From: an uncultured bacterium
Lineage (GTDB): Bacteria > Verrucomicrobiota > Lentisphaeria > Oligosphaerales > Oligosphaeraceae
Length of the DNA: 64,000 bases
Direction: 5' to 3'
NCBI GenBank assembly: GCA_902776645.1
Contig: CACYQT010000001.1
Span: 159,410-223,409 of the forward strand
The notes beneath the pieces were generated by a model. The model was not told where the DNA came from. It was given only the letters and a program-made list of their open reading frames with translations, and ran no database searches. A program made the position numbers and the translations under genes. Of the stretch, positions 55,082-63,490 are shown in pieces; position 1 is the stretch's first letter, and every line of letters begins with the position of its first letter.

Positions 55082-56082
55082 CCAATCCAGAACTCCCTTT
55101 CGAAATCCTCTCCGAACTCGCGGGGCAGGAAGAACCGACTCCCGCCACCCTTGCGGACATCACCGCCGCCGCGGACATTCTTGACGAAACGGACTGCCGC
55201 GAACCGTCTGAAGACCGCCTGAAAGCCCTCAACGTCATCAAGGCCGCGCAGGATCGGGTCACGCCAAAGGTTTACGTCGATTTCTGCCTGGCGGGACTGA
55301 CGCTCTCGCCTGAAGAGCTTCCCGCCATCTATGACGAATATCCCGCGCTCTACTGGTACGACCGCACGTTTTCAAAAGTTCTCGCGGGCGTGAAGGAAGA
55401 GGTCGTTCCAGAAGGAAAGACCGTCCTATGGCACGTCTACAACATGGGTTACGTCGTCAAGACGTCGAAGCATTGCTTCGCCATCGATCTCCACCACCGC
55501 CGCGCGGAGGAGCTTGTCCCGTATCTTGATTTCATCGCCGTCACCCACAACCACGACGACCATTACACGGAACGCCTCGCCAAGGCGATGAACCGCGAGA
55601 AGAAGCCTGTTATCACCAATTTCTATCCGAACGCGGCCTATCCTATGACCGACAACGACAGCGGCTATTTCAAAGGCCCCGAACGCACGTTCTCCATCGG
55701 CGACATCACGATTTCCACATACGAATCCGACCACAATCCAAAGCTCCGCCGCTTCATGCAACCCGTCGAATTCGTCTGCGGAAGCGAACCGGACGCATGC
55801 GTGATCTTCTCCAGCGGAGACACTTGCAACGCGCAGCAGCTGCATTGCCGTTCGCCGAAGATCGACTTCCATATCGTCCACCCCTACGTCGGCCTGAAGG
55901 TCGACGAAGCGGCGAATCTTCTGAATCCGAAGGTCACGCTCGTCAGCCATCTGGAGGAATTCCACCACCGCATCGACCAATGGCGGTGGACATGGCGGCA
56001 GGGCTATGAAGCCGCCCGCAAAATCTGGAACACAGGCCACGACGCCATCGTACCCGCCTGCGGCGACAAAATCGTCTTCTAA
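55078..56082 (+). CDS. MBL-fold metallo-hydrolase
   Basis: A 334-residue protein with an N-terminal helical part (1-100) and a metallo-beta-lactamase fold. The metal site is VTHNHDDHYTE (HxHxDH); ESDHN, SSGDTCN and the late VSHLEEFHHR give further ligands. It resembles UlaG/L-ascorbate-6-phosphate lactonase-like or phosphoesterase-type MBL proteins. Substrate unknown. It is translationally coupled to the EamA transporter, so the two may handle the same compound. Confidence 0.83.
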   Translation: MTNPELPFEILSELAGQEEPTPATLADITAAADILDETDCREPSEDRLKALNVIKAAQDRVTPKVYVDFCLAGLTLSPEELPAIYDEYPALYWYDRTFSKVLAGVKEEVVPEGKTVLWHVYNMGYVVKTSKHCFAIDLHHRRAEELVPYLDFIAVTHNHDDHYTERLAKAMNREKKPVITNFYPNAAYPMTDNDSGYFKGPERTFSIGDITISTYESDHNPKLRRFMQPVEFVCGSEPDACVIFSSGDTCNAQQLHCRSPKIDFHIVHPYVGLKVDEAANLLNPKVTLVSHLEEFHHRIDQWRWTWRQGYEAARKIWNTGHDAIVPACGDKIVF

Positions 56083-56163
56083 CCGCTTGTTTTTATCCCT
56101 TCAATCCATCACTTGTTTTTTCCTTTGAATCCCTTTTAATCCCTTACAATAAATCAAACCACC

Positions 56164-57570
56164 ATGAATCTGAAAAACATCCCCAGCCTCGCCTACAATC
56201 TTCCCCAAGACGTCCTCTGCCTGAAATACAACGGCGATTTCGAGCAGGAAATCGAACTCATCGACGCTCTTCTGAAACGGTCGCTTCCGCAGCCGCTCGT
56301 CGAACGCCTCCAGATGGAGAAGCTCCTCGCGGAAGGCATGATGAAGGACTATGAAACGTCGTTTGACGAAGCGCTCGCCAAATTCCAGGCGAATATCGAA
56401 GGCTTTACCGCGGAGGAACTTAAGTCGTACATGGTGCAGGGCGTCATTGACTGGCGCTACCGTCGCGGTGAAATCGCCTTCCAGGACGCTTTCTATTCCA
56501 GCCTGCTCATCAACACGCCCGCCCTCAAGCAGCGTCTGAAGGATCCGGACGAAAAGGCCCGTCAGCTCGCCAAAAGCACGCTGCTTGACGACAACATGCG
56601 CATCATGAAGGAAAAAGGCCGCCGCGGCTATCGTTACCATATCCGCCATACGCTCTCACCGCGCGACAACTATTTCCGCCCGAACCAGTTCCAGCATCTC
56701 CACATCCCGCTGCCCATCGAGACGGAATGGCAGAAGAACTTCAAGCTTCTCTCCGCCAGCGACTACAAATGCATCAACACAAAGGGCCCGCAGGGCACGA
56801 TTTATTTCGAAGCCGCTCCAGAAACGAACACGCCGTGCTTCGTCGAATACACCTACGAATGCTGGGCGTACTACAAGAAATTGGACAACGCCGCCGTCGA
56901 ACCGCTGAAACTCGAGCCGAAGACCCGCCAGCCAATCGACCACGACGGCAACCCGTTGGGCTCCTATCTGCTGGAGGAAATGCCGCACATCTGGTTCACG
57001 CCGTATCTCCGCGCATTAGCAGAAAGCCTCGCCGGCAAGGAGACCAATCCGCTCGCCAAGGCCCGCAAATACTACGATTTCATCACGAAGAACGTGCGCT
57101 ACACATACATGCGCGATTACTTCCTCTACGAAAATATTCCGGAATTCGCCGCCCTCAACCTCCGCGGCGACTGCGGCGTGCAGGGCCTGCTGTTCATCAC
57201 GCTGTGCCGTCTGTCCGGCATTCCCGCCCGCTGGGCTTCCGGTTTCTGCCTGACACCCACGACCGTCGGCAGCCATGACTGGACGCAGTTCTACGTCGAA
57301 CCCTATGGCTGGCTGTTCTGCGATCCGTCCTACGGCGGCGGCGCCTTCCGTTCCGGCAATGAAGAACGCCGCGACTACTATTTCGGCAATCTCGACTGCT
57401 TCCGCCTCACCGCCAACCATGAGTTCCAGGCGGAATTCGTTCCCGCCAAAAAGTTTATGCGCATCGATCCCTACGACAGCCAGTCCGGTGAAATCGAATA
57501 CGACGACGCGCCGTTGCTTTCCGGCGAAATCCAAAGCAAACGCACGATGGTCGAATCCGAAGAGCTTTGA
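56164..57570 (+). CDS. Transglutaminase-like domain protein
   Basis: A 468-residue cytoplasmic protein (no signal peptide). Residues 1-130 are helical, then a beta-rich section (160-270) leads into a transglutaminase-like Cys-His-Asp core. RGDCGVQGLLFITLCRLSGIPARWASGF has the Cys near 336, GSHDWTQFYVEPYGW the His near 374, and CDPSYGGG the Asp near 391. Such folds act as proteases, peptide amidases or transglutaminases. The upstream gap has Gln/Ser-type micro-repeats (CTTTGAATCCC). Confidence 0.82.
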   Translation: MNLKNIPSLAYNLPQDVLCLKYNGDFEQEIELIDALLKRSLPQPLVERLQMEKLLAEGMMKDYETSFDEALAKFQANIEGFTAEELKSYMVQGVIDWRYRRGEIAFQDAFYSSLLINTPALKQRLKDPDEKARQLAKSTLLDDNMRIMKEKGRRGYRYHIRHTLSPRDNYFRPNQFQHLHIPLPIETEWQKNFKLLSASDYKCINTKGPQGTIYFEAAPETNTPCFVEYTYECWAYYKKLDNAAVEPLKLEPKTRQPIDHDGNPLGSYLLEEMPHIWFTPYLRALAESLAGKETNPLAKARKYYDFITKNVRYTYMRDYFLYENIPEFAALNLRGDCGVQGLLFITLCRLSGIPARWASGFCLTPTTVGSHDWTQFYVEPYGWLFCDPSYGGGAFRSGNEERRDYYFGNLDCFRLTANHEFQAEFVPAKKFMRIDPYDSQSGEIEYDDAPLLSGEIQSKRTMVESEEL

Positions 57571-57622
57571 TCATTCTGTCCCAGAAGTCCCAGAAGTCCC
57601 AGAAGTCCCATATATCCCCCAA
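57571..57622. repeat. CCCAGAAGT micro-repeat
   Basis: Three and a half CCCAGAAGT units end in CCCATATATCCCCC, between the transglutaminase-like gene and the secreted PHP gene. AAAAAGGAGAACGCC then serves as the ribosome-binding site. Confidence 0.75.
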
Positions 57623-57636
57623 AAAAGGAGAACGCC

Positions 57637-59001
57637 ATGTCCAAAAAGCTGAAACTTCTCTGTTCGTTATGGTTCCTTGTGTGCGCGTCGCTCTCCGCCG
57701 CGCTGACCGATGCATGGCCGCAGATGGTCCGGGCCGACCAGTCCGCCACCATCACGATGGTCTTCGAAAACGAGCCGTTGCTCGAAAAGCCCGAACGCCT
57801 TGCGTTGCTGTATCTTAACGATGACGGCCTCCGTTCGGACGGGCAGCCTTTCCAGTATGGCGTCCGCGAAACCATCCCCTTCGTCATCGAAGGGAACACC
57901 ATCAAAGCGACGCTCCGTTTTCCAGGCGAAACCATCCATACATTGACACTTGTCGATACCAATAATAAAAAGGAGACGCCCGTCGCCGTCTTCAAGCTCT
58001 ATTCCCTCAAGCCGGACTTCTTCGCGCTCCGTCCGTTCAAAGGCAACTTCCACATGCACAGCCAGTTCTCCGACGGAGCGGAGAAGACAGGCTCCATCAT
58101 GGTCGCCACCTGCCGCAAGTTTGGACAGGATTTCGCCAGCGAATCCGACCACAACGCCTACGCGGGTTCCGAAGAGGCCATGGCCTTCTTCCACCACGTT
58201 CCGACCGACATGAAAGCCTATCCGGGCGAGGAGGTCCATAGCCAGGGCAACAGCGTCCACATCCTGTCCGTCGGCAGCAGCGAAAGCATGGCCGACTGGT
58301 TCAAAAACAACCAGCCTGAATACGAAGCCGCCGTCAAGGCCGAACTCGCCAAAATGGGCCAGCCGCTGCCGTCGCAGTTTATGTGGATGACCGCCGCGTC
58401 GCATGTCGTCTGGGATCGCATCCGCTCCCGTGGCGGCATGGCCGTCTTCTGCCATCCCTACTGGCGTCCGGACTCCCGCCAGTACATCCCGAAGCCTGTC
58501 TCCGACCATTTCTTCAATGAAATGTACTGCGACGTCATCGAAATCGTCAACGGCGGCAGTTCCGAACACAGCATCCTCCAATATCATGAGCAGACCGCCA
58601 AAGGCACCGTCATTCCCGTGCTCAGCAGTTCGGACGCGCATACCGCCGCGGGTCTCATCCACTCCTTCAATCTCGTTCTGTCTGAAACCGTCGGCATTCA
58701 GGACATCATCCGCAACATCAAAAAATGCCGCTCCGTCGCCGTCCAGTACATCCCGAAGGCTAACAGCTACTACGCGCATGGTTCGGAACGTGTCGCACGC
58801 TATGCCTACTTCCTGCTGGAGAACTTCTATCCTGTCCGCCATGACCCGTGGTGCAAGGAGGAGGGCGAATGGCTTCTGACGCTCGCCAAACAGAAGGCCG
58901 GCGACATCGACGATCCCGCCGCCTGCGCCGCCGCCCTCGAAAATCTCAAAAAGGTACAGGGCCGCGTTCCCGCCCTTCTGGAGAAATATTGGCAGCGCTG
59001 A
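57637..59001 (+). CDS. Secreted PHP-domain phosphoesterase
   Basis: A 454-residue protein with a signal peptide (about 1-22, CASLSAA). A beta-sandwich domain (about 25-128) precedes a PHP domain. Metal residues are visible in NFHMHSQFSDG (His139, His141), SESDHNAY, GEEVHS, AVFCHPYWRP and SSSDAHT, so a trinuclear site is likely intact. It would act as an exported phosphoesterase on a sugar- or lipid-linked phosphate. It is followed 60 nt later by a paralogue with a destroyed active site. Confidence 0.84.
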   Translation: MSKKLKLLCSLWFLVCASLSAALTDAWPQMVRADQSATITMVFENEPLLEKPERLALLYLNDDGLRSDGQPFQYGVRETIPFVIEGNTIKATLRFPGETIHTLTLVDTNNKKETPVAVFKLYSLKPDFFALRPFKGNFHMHSQFSDGAEKTGSIMVATCRKFGQDFASESDHNAYAGSEEAMAFFHHVPTDMKAYPGEEVHSQGNSVHILSVGSSESMADWFKNNQPEYEAAVKAELAKMGQPLPSQFMWMTAASHVVWDRIRSRGGMAVFCHPYWRPDSRQYIPKPVSDHFFNEMYCDVIEIVNGGSSEHSILQYHEQTAKGTVIPVLSSSDAHTAAGLIHSFNLVLSETVGIQDIIRNIKKCRSVAVQYIPKANSYYAHGSERVARYAYFLLENFYPVRHDPWCKEEGEWLLTLAKQKAGDIDDPAACAAALENLKKVQGRVPALLEKYWQR

Positions 59002-59040
59002 TCAATGCTGAATGCTGAATGCTGAATGCTGAATTATGAA
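59002..59040. repeat. AATGCTG micro-repeat
   Basis: Four AATGCTG units (aatgctgaatgctgaatgctgaatgctgaatta) in the gap between the two paralogous PHP-like genes. Confidence 0.8.
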
Positions 59041-59060
59041 ATAAATAGGATGACCAGAAT

Positions 59061-60398
59061 ATGAGAAAATATACGTTGCTTCTTCTTTTACTGCTCGGTC
59101 TCATACACGTCGAGGCCCGTCTTTTGGACTCCTGGCCGCGCGTCGTGCGCAACAATTCGGAAGTCGTTTTCACGCTCGTCCTTGCGGATGAACCGATCCT
59201 GAAGGAACCCGAAAAGCTGACGCTTCAGTACGTCCAGATGGACGCCGTCCGCGCCAACGGAAAGAACTACGGCCGCGGTTATGACAAAATCGCCTACAAA
59301 CTCGAGGGCAACGTCCTCACGACGGCGCCCATCCGCATCGTCGGCGAGACGGAACACACGGTCAGGCTCGTCACGCCCGGCCCAAGCGGCAAGCTTGGAA
59401 AAGACGCCGTCGTCATCGCGCATCATCACGTCTACGCCGTTGAGCCCGACTTCTTTAGACTGAAACCGTACCGCGTCAACTTCCATGCGGCGAGCAAGCT
59501 TCTCGGCGAACAGCAACCTGCTTCGCCGGCCCATTATTTCGCGACGCTCCGCCAGCGCGGCAACGACATCGTCTTCTATTCCTCCCCCGATCTCGCCGCC
59601 GCCCAGAAGGCCATTCAGGACTTCCCCTTCAAGTCGGAAATGGCCATCCTGCCCGCCGAAGAGGTCTTCATCCCCAGCCAGTCCGCTAAACTGCTCGCCT
59701 TGAATCCCTCTGAAAGCATCCTCAACTGGTTCAATGCCAATGGAAAAGCCGCCGTCGACGCCGAAAAGGCCAAAACAGCCGCCTCAACCGCCGTCGCCAC
59801 GACCAATGTGCTCGTCGACGCAGGCCGCCGCGCCAACGCCTTCATGGTCGTCGAACATCCCAACGACCGCACGGAAGGCTTCCCCTATCTTCCCAAACCG
59901 GAAATAGATGCGATTCTGGCCAATCGCCATTACGACGCCTTTGAAGCCATCGGCGGCCCGCGCGCCAATCTCGACATCGCCCTGTATTTCGACCTTTGCA
60001 ACCGCGGCCCGCGCGTTCCCGCCGTAGGCGGCACGGGCGTCTGCCCGTTCTCCGAAATCAGCCGGAACACGACCGTCGTTCTCGCCGAATCCAATTCGCT
60101 TGACGACATCTACGCCGCCGTCCGCGCCTGCAACGCCGTTCCGTATTTCCAGCCGCCGCAGACATACCGCCGCGCCTGCTGCGATCTCCGCCGCGGCCGC
60201 TACACGGCCTTCCTGATCCGCTATGTCTTCTCGATCTACCACGACCGCTACTGCAAGACGGAAGGCGATGCCATGATGGCCATTCTCAATCCTCCGAAGG
60301 AAGGCGACGCGCCCGATCTCAAAGACAAAGCCGCCGAGACGCTCAAGAACAGCGCAGGCCTCTATGACAAATGGCTGGAAAAATACTGGGCGAAATAA
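59061..60398 (+). CDS. Secreted PHP-like paralogue lacking metal ligands
   Basis: A 445-residue paralogue of the preceding protein, with signal peptide (…LLLLGLIHVEA). The N-terminal domains match (DSWPRVVRNNSEVVFTLV versus DAWPQMVRADQSATITMV) and both end in a WLEKYWAK/LLEKYWQR tail. The PHP motifs are degraded. NFHMHSQFSDG is NFHAASKLLGE, ESDHNAY is YSSPDLA, CHPYWRP is EHPNDRT, and SSSDAHT is VGGTGVC. It cannot bind the usual metals, yet its frame is intact, so it is probably a non-catalytic partner or binding protein. Confidence 0.8.
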   Translation: MRKYTLLLLLLLGLIHVEARLLDSWPRVVRNNSEVVFTLVLADEPILKEPEKLTLQYVQMDAVRANGKNYGRGYDKIAYKLEGNVLTTAPIRIVGETEHTVRLVTPGPSGKLGKDAVVIAHHHVYAVEPDFFRLKPYRVNFHAASKLLGEQQPASPAHYFATLRQRGNDIVFYSSPDLAAAQKAIQDFPFKSEMAILPAEEVFIPSQSAKLLALNPSESILNWFNANGKAAVDAEKAKTAASTAVATTNVLVDAGRRANAFMVVEHPNDRTEGFPYLPKPEIDAILANRHYDAFEAIGGPRANLDIALYFDLCNRGPRVPAVGGTGVCPFSEISRNTTVVLAESNSLDDIYAAVRACNAVPYFQPPQTYRRACCDLRRGRYTAFLIRYVFSIYHDRYCKTEGDAMMAILNPPKEGDAPDLKDKAAETLKNSAGLYDKWLEKYWAK

Positions 60399-60466
60399 AT
60401 CGCAAAACACATTTCATTGAAACCAATGAGGTGTGAAAAATTTTTTCGGAGAGGATAAAAAAACGC

Positions 60467-60494
60467 TTGATTTCTTGAAAGCGGCAGATATATT
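60467..60494 (+). promoter_or_regulatory. Putative promoter of pseudopilin gene 2
   Basis: TTGATT (60467-60472), 16-nt spacer, TATATT (60489-60494). It lies 65 nt before the start codon in AT-rich sequence. Confidence 0.6.
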
Positions 60495-60558
60495 CAAACA
60501 TATAAAACTTTTGTTTTATGCCAGTTGTTTCAACCAATCAACAAAAAAGGACACGACC

Positions 60559-61302
60559 ATGAAAAAGAACCGTCATTTTACCTTGATCGAACTCTTGGTG
60601 GTCATCGCCATCATCGCCATTCTGGCCGCCATGCTGCTGCCGGCTCTTGCGAAGGCCCGTCAGAAGGCCCGTTCCGTCAGTTGCGTTAACAACCAGAAGC
60701 AGCTGACCTTAAGCATGGGCATGTACATGCAGGACTATGGCGACACGCTCGGCCTTGTCCGCTTCCAGTCCTCCCAGTGGATGGATCTGATGCGGTACAA
60801 CAACTACCTGACCTCCACCACGCCCGCCGAAGGCGTCTGCCCCGGACGTCCCCCGTCGACTGTCTGGAACAACACCTACACCACCTATGGCGGCATCACC
60901 TACAACTTCTCCGCTCCGTCCCATCTCGTCACCCATGTGAACGACGGCAACTCGCAGTATTACTGCACGTATTTGATTGGCTCCACGGTGAAATCCGCCT
61001 CCACGCTGATCACCTGCGGCGACTCCTACAGCCCGACCAATATCAACAGCCGCGGCTCCTCCCAGTTCCCATATGTCAATCATTCCCGCGCCTCCCAGGG
61101 CGGCAATCCCGACGGCGACTGCTGCTACGGCATCGCCCACAACGCCAACGGCAACTTCGGTTATTTTGACGGCCATGTCGGCTCCTATTCCACCTACGGC
61201 GCTCTCGCCTTTGGTCTGAAGGAAATGTACTCCAAAGAAGGCAAGCCGCTGGACACGGCCTCCGTCTATGACGGCAACGGTGTCTTCCATACGGTCAAAT
61301 AA
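60559..61302 (+). CDS. Type II pseudopilin-like protein (prepilin N-terminal methylation domain) 2
   Basis: A 247-residue protein with leader MKKNRH and the prepilin motif [16 protein letters not shown], continuing as [21 protein letters not shown] exactly as in pseudopilin 1. The globular part is Tyr/Ser/Gly-rich. [13 protein letters not shown] near the C-terminus is the H-X9-DG type motif. It has its own promoter and terminator, as does pseudopilin 1, so both look like independent, highly expressed monocistronic genes. Function probably surface- or secretion-related. The start follows AAAAAAGGACACGACC; a longer GTG-start frame lacks coding character. Confidence 0.9.
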   Translation: MKKNRHFTLIELLVVIAIIAILAAMLLPALAKARQKARSVSCVNNQKQLTLSMGMYMQDYGDTLGLVRFQSSQWMDLMRYNNYLTSTTPAEGVCPGRPPSTVWNNTYTTYGGITYNFSAPSHLVTHVNDGNSQYYCTYLIGSTVKSASTLITCGDSYSPTNINSRGSSQFPYVNHSRASQGGNPDGDCCYGIAHNANGNFGYFDGHVGSYSTYGALAFGLKEMYSKEGKPLDTASVYDGNGVFHTVK

Positions 61303-61330
61303 TCAGACAGGCTTGATTTGAAACCATGAC

Positions 61331-61377
61331 AAAAAGCTCCCGTCGCGGGACATGAAAACCGCGGCGGGAGCTTTTTT
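61331..61377 (+). terminator. Intrinsic terminator of pseudopilin gene 2
   Basis: GCTCCCGTCGCGG (61336-61348) pairs with CCGCGGCGGGAGC (61359-61371), with a flanking A tract on the left and a T6 run on the right. Confidence 0.93.
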
Positions 61378-61378
61378 G

Positions 61379-61939
61379 TGGAGGTGCCGCGCGGCGTCCC
61401 GCGAGGTAGCGATGGCGTCTCGCCGTTGGGGGCCTATGCCCTTATACATTATACATGCGCATCGTCGCTACAGTACCCGATGGCGAAACACTGTCACAAG
61501 CCATCAACGGCGAGGACGCCGTCGTTACATCCGCGCGAAGCGACACACAATCGTAGCGCTTCCGCGCGCTGCTTCTGAAAGGCATGGATTTTCGCGCAGG
61601 CGACCTGCGGGGCGATCCGCCTGAACTTCAGTGTCGGCGCGGTCGTGCGCCGCAACACGCGGCGGCTCTGCTGCTTGCTGTTCTCGTCGTGCCCCGTATA
61701 GGGCCTGTTCCTCGCCGTCGCCCGCAGAATCCTTCTTTTGTCCTAAGCAGGGCGACGGCGCGCCCCCCCGCCGAATCCCCATGGAGGAAAGGGAGCGGTG
61801 TGTCCCGAATCATGAAAAACGGCCATTTCAGGCTAGATTTTTCATGATAATCATGCCATCATCCATGGGAAACGATTTTTTCGTTTCACGGCGATGTTCA
61901 TGAAATATTCGGGTTAGAAGTCTTTTATAGATTCTGCCC
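61379..61939. other. 560-nt intergenic region without recognisable gene
   Basis: The first part (61405-61535) holds two palindromic units facing each other (TAGCGATGGCGTCTCGCCGT and CAACGGCGAGGACGCCGTCGTTA). The remainder, to about 61800, is GC-rich, with open but unrecognisable frames on both strands. I considered a decayed transposase but could not support it. Confidence 0.5.
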
Positions 61940-62230
61940 CTATGCCTTCGCTAAATTGGTTTCCATATACCGTTTAGCGGTTGCGTCGTCAAGCTTGAAG
62001 AACTTCAGCAATTCTTCATGTATCTGGATATCCGGGACATGATAGTCGCGCTTGCCTTGGATGAACTCCAAAACCGTATTGTCTCTTCCTTCAGCTCTTC
62101 CTTTCGCTTCGCCTTCAGCTCTTCCTTTCGCCTCGCCTTCCGCCAATCCTTCGGCTCTGCCTTCTTCTCTGCCGATCTCTCTGCCTTCTTCCCTGAAAAC
62201 CTTTTCAAATGTCGACATCTTCTTCTGCAT
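61940..62230 (-). CDS. Candidate intragenic Rpn short product (RpnS-like antitoxin)
   Basis: Inside the Rpn frame, AAAGGAGG lies 7 nt before an in-frame ATG at 62230, a far better initiation site than that of the full-length protein. It would yield a 96-residue protein (MQKKMSTFEKVFREEG... to ...METNLAKA) made of the charged repeat and the C-terminal helical domain, without the nuclease. In studied Rpn systems such intragenic short products bind and block the full-length toxin. Existence here is predicted, not shown. Confidence 0.6.
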   Translation of the reverse strand: MQKKMSTFEKVFREEGREIGREEGRAEGLAEGEAKGRAEGEAKGRAEGRDNTVLEFIQGKRDYHVPDIQIHEELLKFFKLDDATAKRYMETNLAKA

Positions 62231-63010
62231 GGTGTTTTCCTCCTTTTGGGTTTTTCTCAAATCGATTCGTGCCGCGATTGCCACGACGTCGTACGCCGCG
62301 TCCGGCATGGTGTCCACAAGCTGGAACGACGGATCCGTCTCCCATTCGTGTCGCAGGGCCGTCGGCTCATCCGCATAGCGGATGCACTTCGCCACGCATC
62401 TAAGCGCCCCGACAGGCAGCAGTTCCAGCTCCTCAGGCGACATGTCCCTGAACGAGAGGAGGTTGGACGGGCAGTCCGCGAAATGCCCGCGCAGCCCCTC
62501 CGGCAGCTTCATCATGCCGTGCAGGCAGGCTTTCCCCGGCCATGGCTTCTGCCCGAAATAGACCGTCGCGGGAAGGACGGGCGTCGGCGTGTCGCCCTCC
62601 ATGACGCCGTCCAGACGCTCGTCATAGGAGGAAAACTCGCGCCGCGCCTTGTGCGCGTCCTCCGTCTCCTGCCGCCACGCGAGCATGCGGACCGTCGTGG
62701 ACAGCAGCCCCCGCATCGGCATGATGCGGCTTGGATACGACTGGTTCTCGAACGCGGCCAGAAGACTCACGGGCGGGCCGCCGTTTGTCACGTCCAGCTC
62801 CCAGACGACGTCGTTGCTTATCTTTTTGTAAAGGTTCTTCAGCCCGGGCAGCTTCGCGATGGCCTCCGGGTTCCGTAGCTGCATCGAGCCTTCGAGCACC
62901 GTGTAGCCGCTGTTCCTCAGGACGAAATTGAGCGCGTCCCTTGCCACCGCCTTGTTCGACATGAGGAGCTTGGATGCGGCGTCCATACCTTTCATATTAT
63001 GTCTGATCAT
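61940..63010 (-). CDS. Rpn/YhgA-family PD-(D/E)XK nuclease
   Basis: A 356-residue member of the Rpn (recombination-promoting nuclease, YhgA-like transposase) family. The nuclease core shows SNDVVWELDV and LLAAFENQSYPSRIMPMR, the latter the ExQ form of the PD-(D/E)XK site. Residues about 270-310 are a highly charged repeat (GRAEGEAKGRAEGEAKGRAEGR), then a helical end. Rpn proteins are DNA-cleaving toxins in antiphage defence. A full TTGACA-16-TATAGT promoter lies upstream. An internal ribosome-binding site is at codon 261. Frame intact. Confidence 0.82.
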   Translation of the reverse strand: MIRHNMKGMDAASKLLMSNKAVARDALNFVLRNSGYTVLEGSMQLRNPEAIAKLPGLKNLYKKISNDVVWELDVTNGGPPVSLLAAFENQSYPSRIMPMRGLLSTTVRMLAWRQETEDAHKARREFSSYDERLDGVMEGDTPTPVLPATVYFGQKPWPGKACLHGMMKLPEGLRGHFADCPSNLLSFRDMSPEELELLPVGALRCVAKCIRYADEPTALRHEWETDPSFQLVDTMPDAAYDVVAIAARIDLRKTQKEENTMQKKMSTFEKVFREEGREIGREEGRAEGLAEGEAKGRAEGEAKGRAEGRDNTVLEFIQGKRDYHVPDIQIHEELLKFFKLDDATAKRYMETNLAKA

Positions 63011-63059
63011 TAATATATCACCTTTATGGCATGCATCAAGTGGATTTTATTTTGAGATT

Positions 63060-63087
63060 ACTATAGCATGCTCTAAAGGAATGTCAA
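63060..63087 (-). promoter_or_regulatory. Strong promoter of the Rpn gene
   Basis: On the minus strand TTGACA (63087-63082), 16-nt spacer, TATAGT (63065-63060). This is the closest match to a sigma-70 consensus in the window; about 50 nt separate it from the Rpn start. Confidence 0.75.
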
Positions 63088-63260
63088 GACATATAAATGA
63101 TTATTATTTTTGTGTCAAATAGAGTCATAAAAAGTTATATTAAATCATAATATGACTTTAACATGCTGATAATACCTAAAAATCATGGCAATTACCAGAG
63201 AATCACAAGAAGTCATAAAAATGAATAAAAATGTAGATTAATATAAGAATCAGACACATC
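63088..63260. other. AT-rich stretch without gene
   Basis: About 170 nt of very AT-rich DNA with several ATCATAA/AGTCATA(A) motifs upstream of the Rpn promoter. An 18-codon frame at 63184 has no ribosome-binding site. No recognisable feature. Confidence 0.4.
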
Positions 63261-63300
63261 CGCGCGACGGCGGGATGCTGTCGTTGCATTGCAGGACGCA

Positions 63301-63450
63301 CAGAAGCGATGACAATCGCCGAGCCGCCGGAGCCGTTGATCTTCCAGCATTCAGATTCCATTATAAACAAACAAAATCTTCAGGAGATTAGCGGCCCGGC
63401 GGCGAGGCATTCGTGTCCATTCGTGTCCATTAGTGGTTTTATATCAATCA
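63301..63450. repeat. Structured intergenic element, copy D
   Basis: The 5' arm GCC-GA-GCCGCCGGAGCCG (63318-63335) pairs with CGGCCCGGCGGC-GA-GGC (63392-63408). The inner hairpin is AATCT (63375-63379) with AGATT (63385-63389). The tail ATTCGTGTCCATTCGTGTCC matches that of copy A. A palindromic GACGGCGGGATGCTGTCG unit lies just before, at about 63264. Confidence 0.82.
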
Positions 63451-63490
63451 CTTGGTTTCGACTTGACCGCTCTGGGATTATCCGTGGTTC

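Noticed and set aside
61379..61939. Possible decayed transposase or small gene on either strand
   Set aside because: Translations in all frames show only Arg/Ala-rich composition without a recognisable motif, and no terminal inverted repeats were found.
63184..63240. 18-codon frame MAITRESQEVIKMNKNVD
   Set aside because: No Shine-Dalgarno, very short, and in AT-rich sequence where such frames arise by chance.
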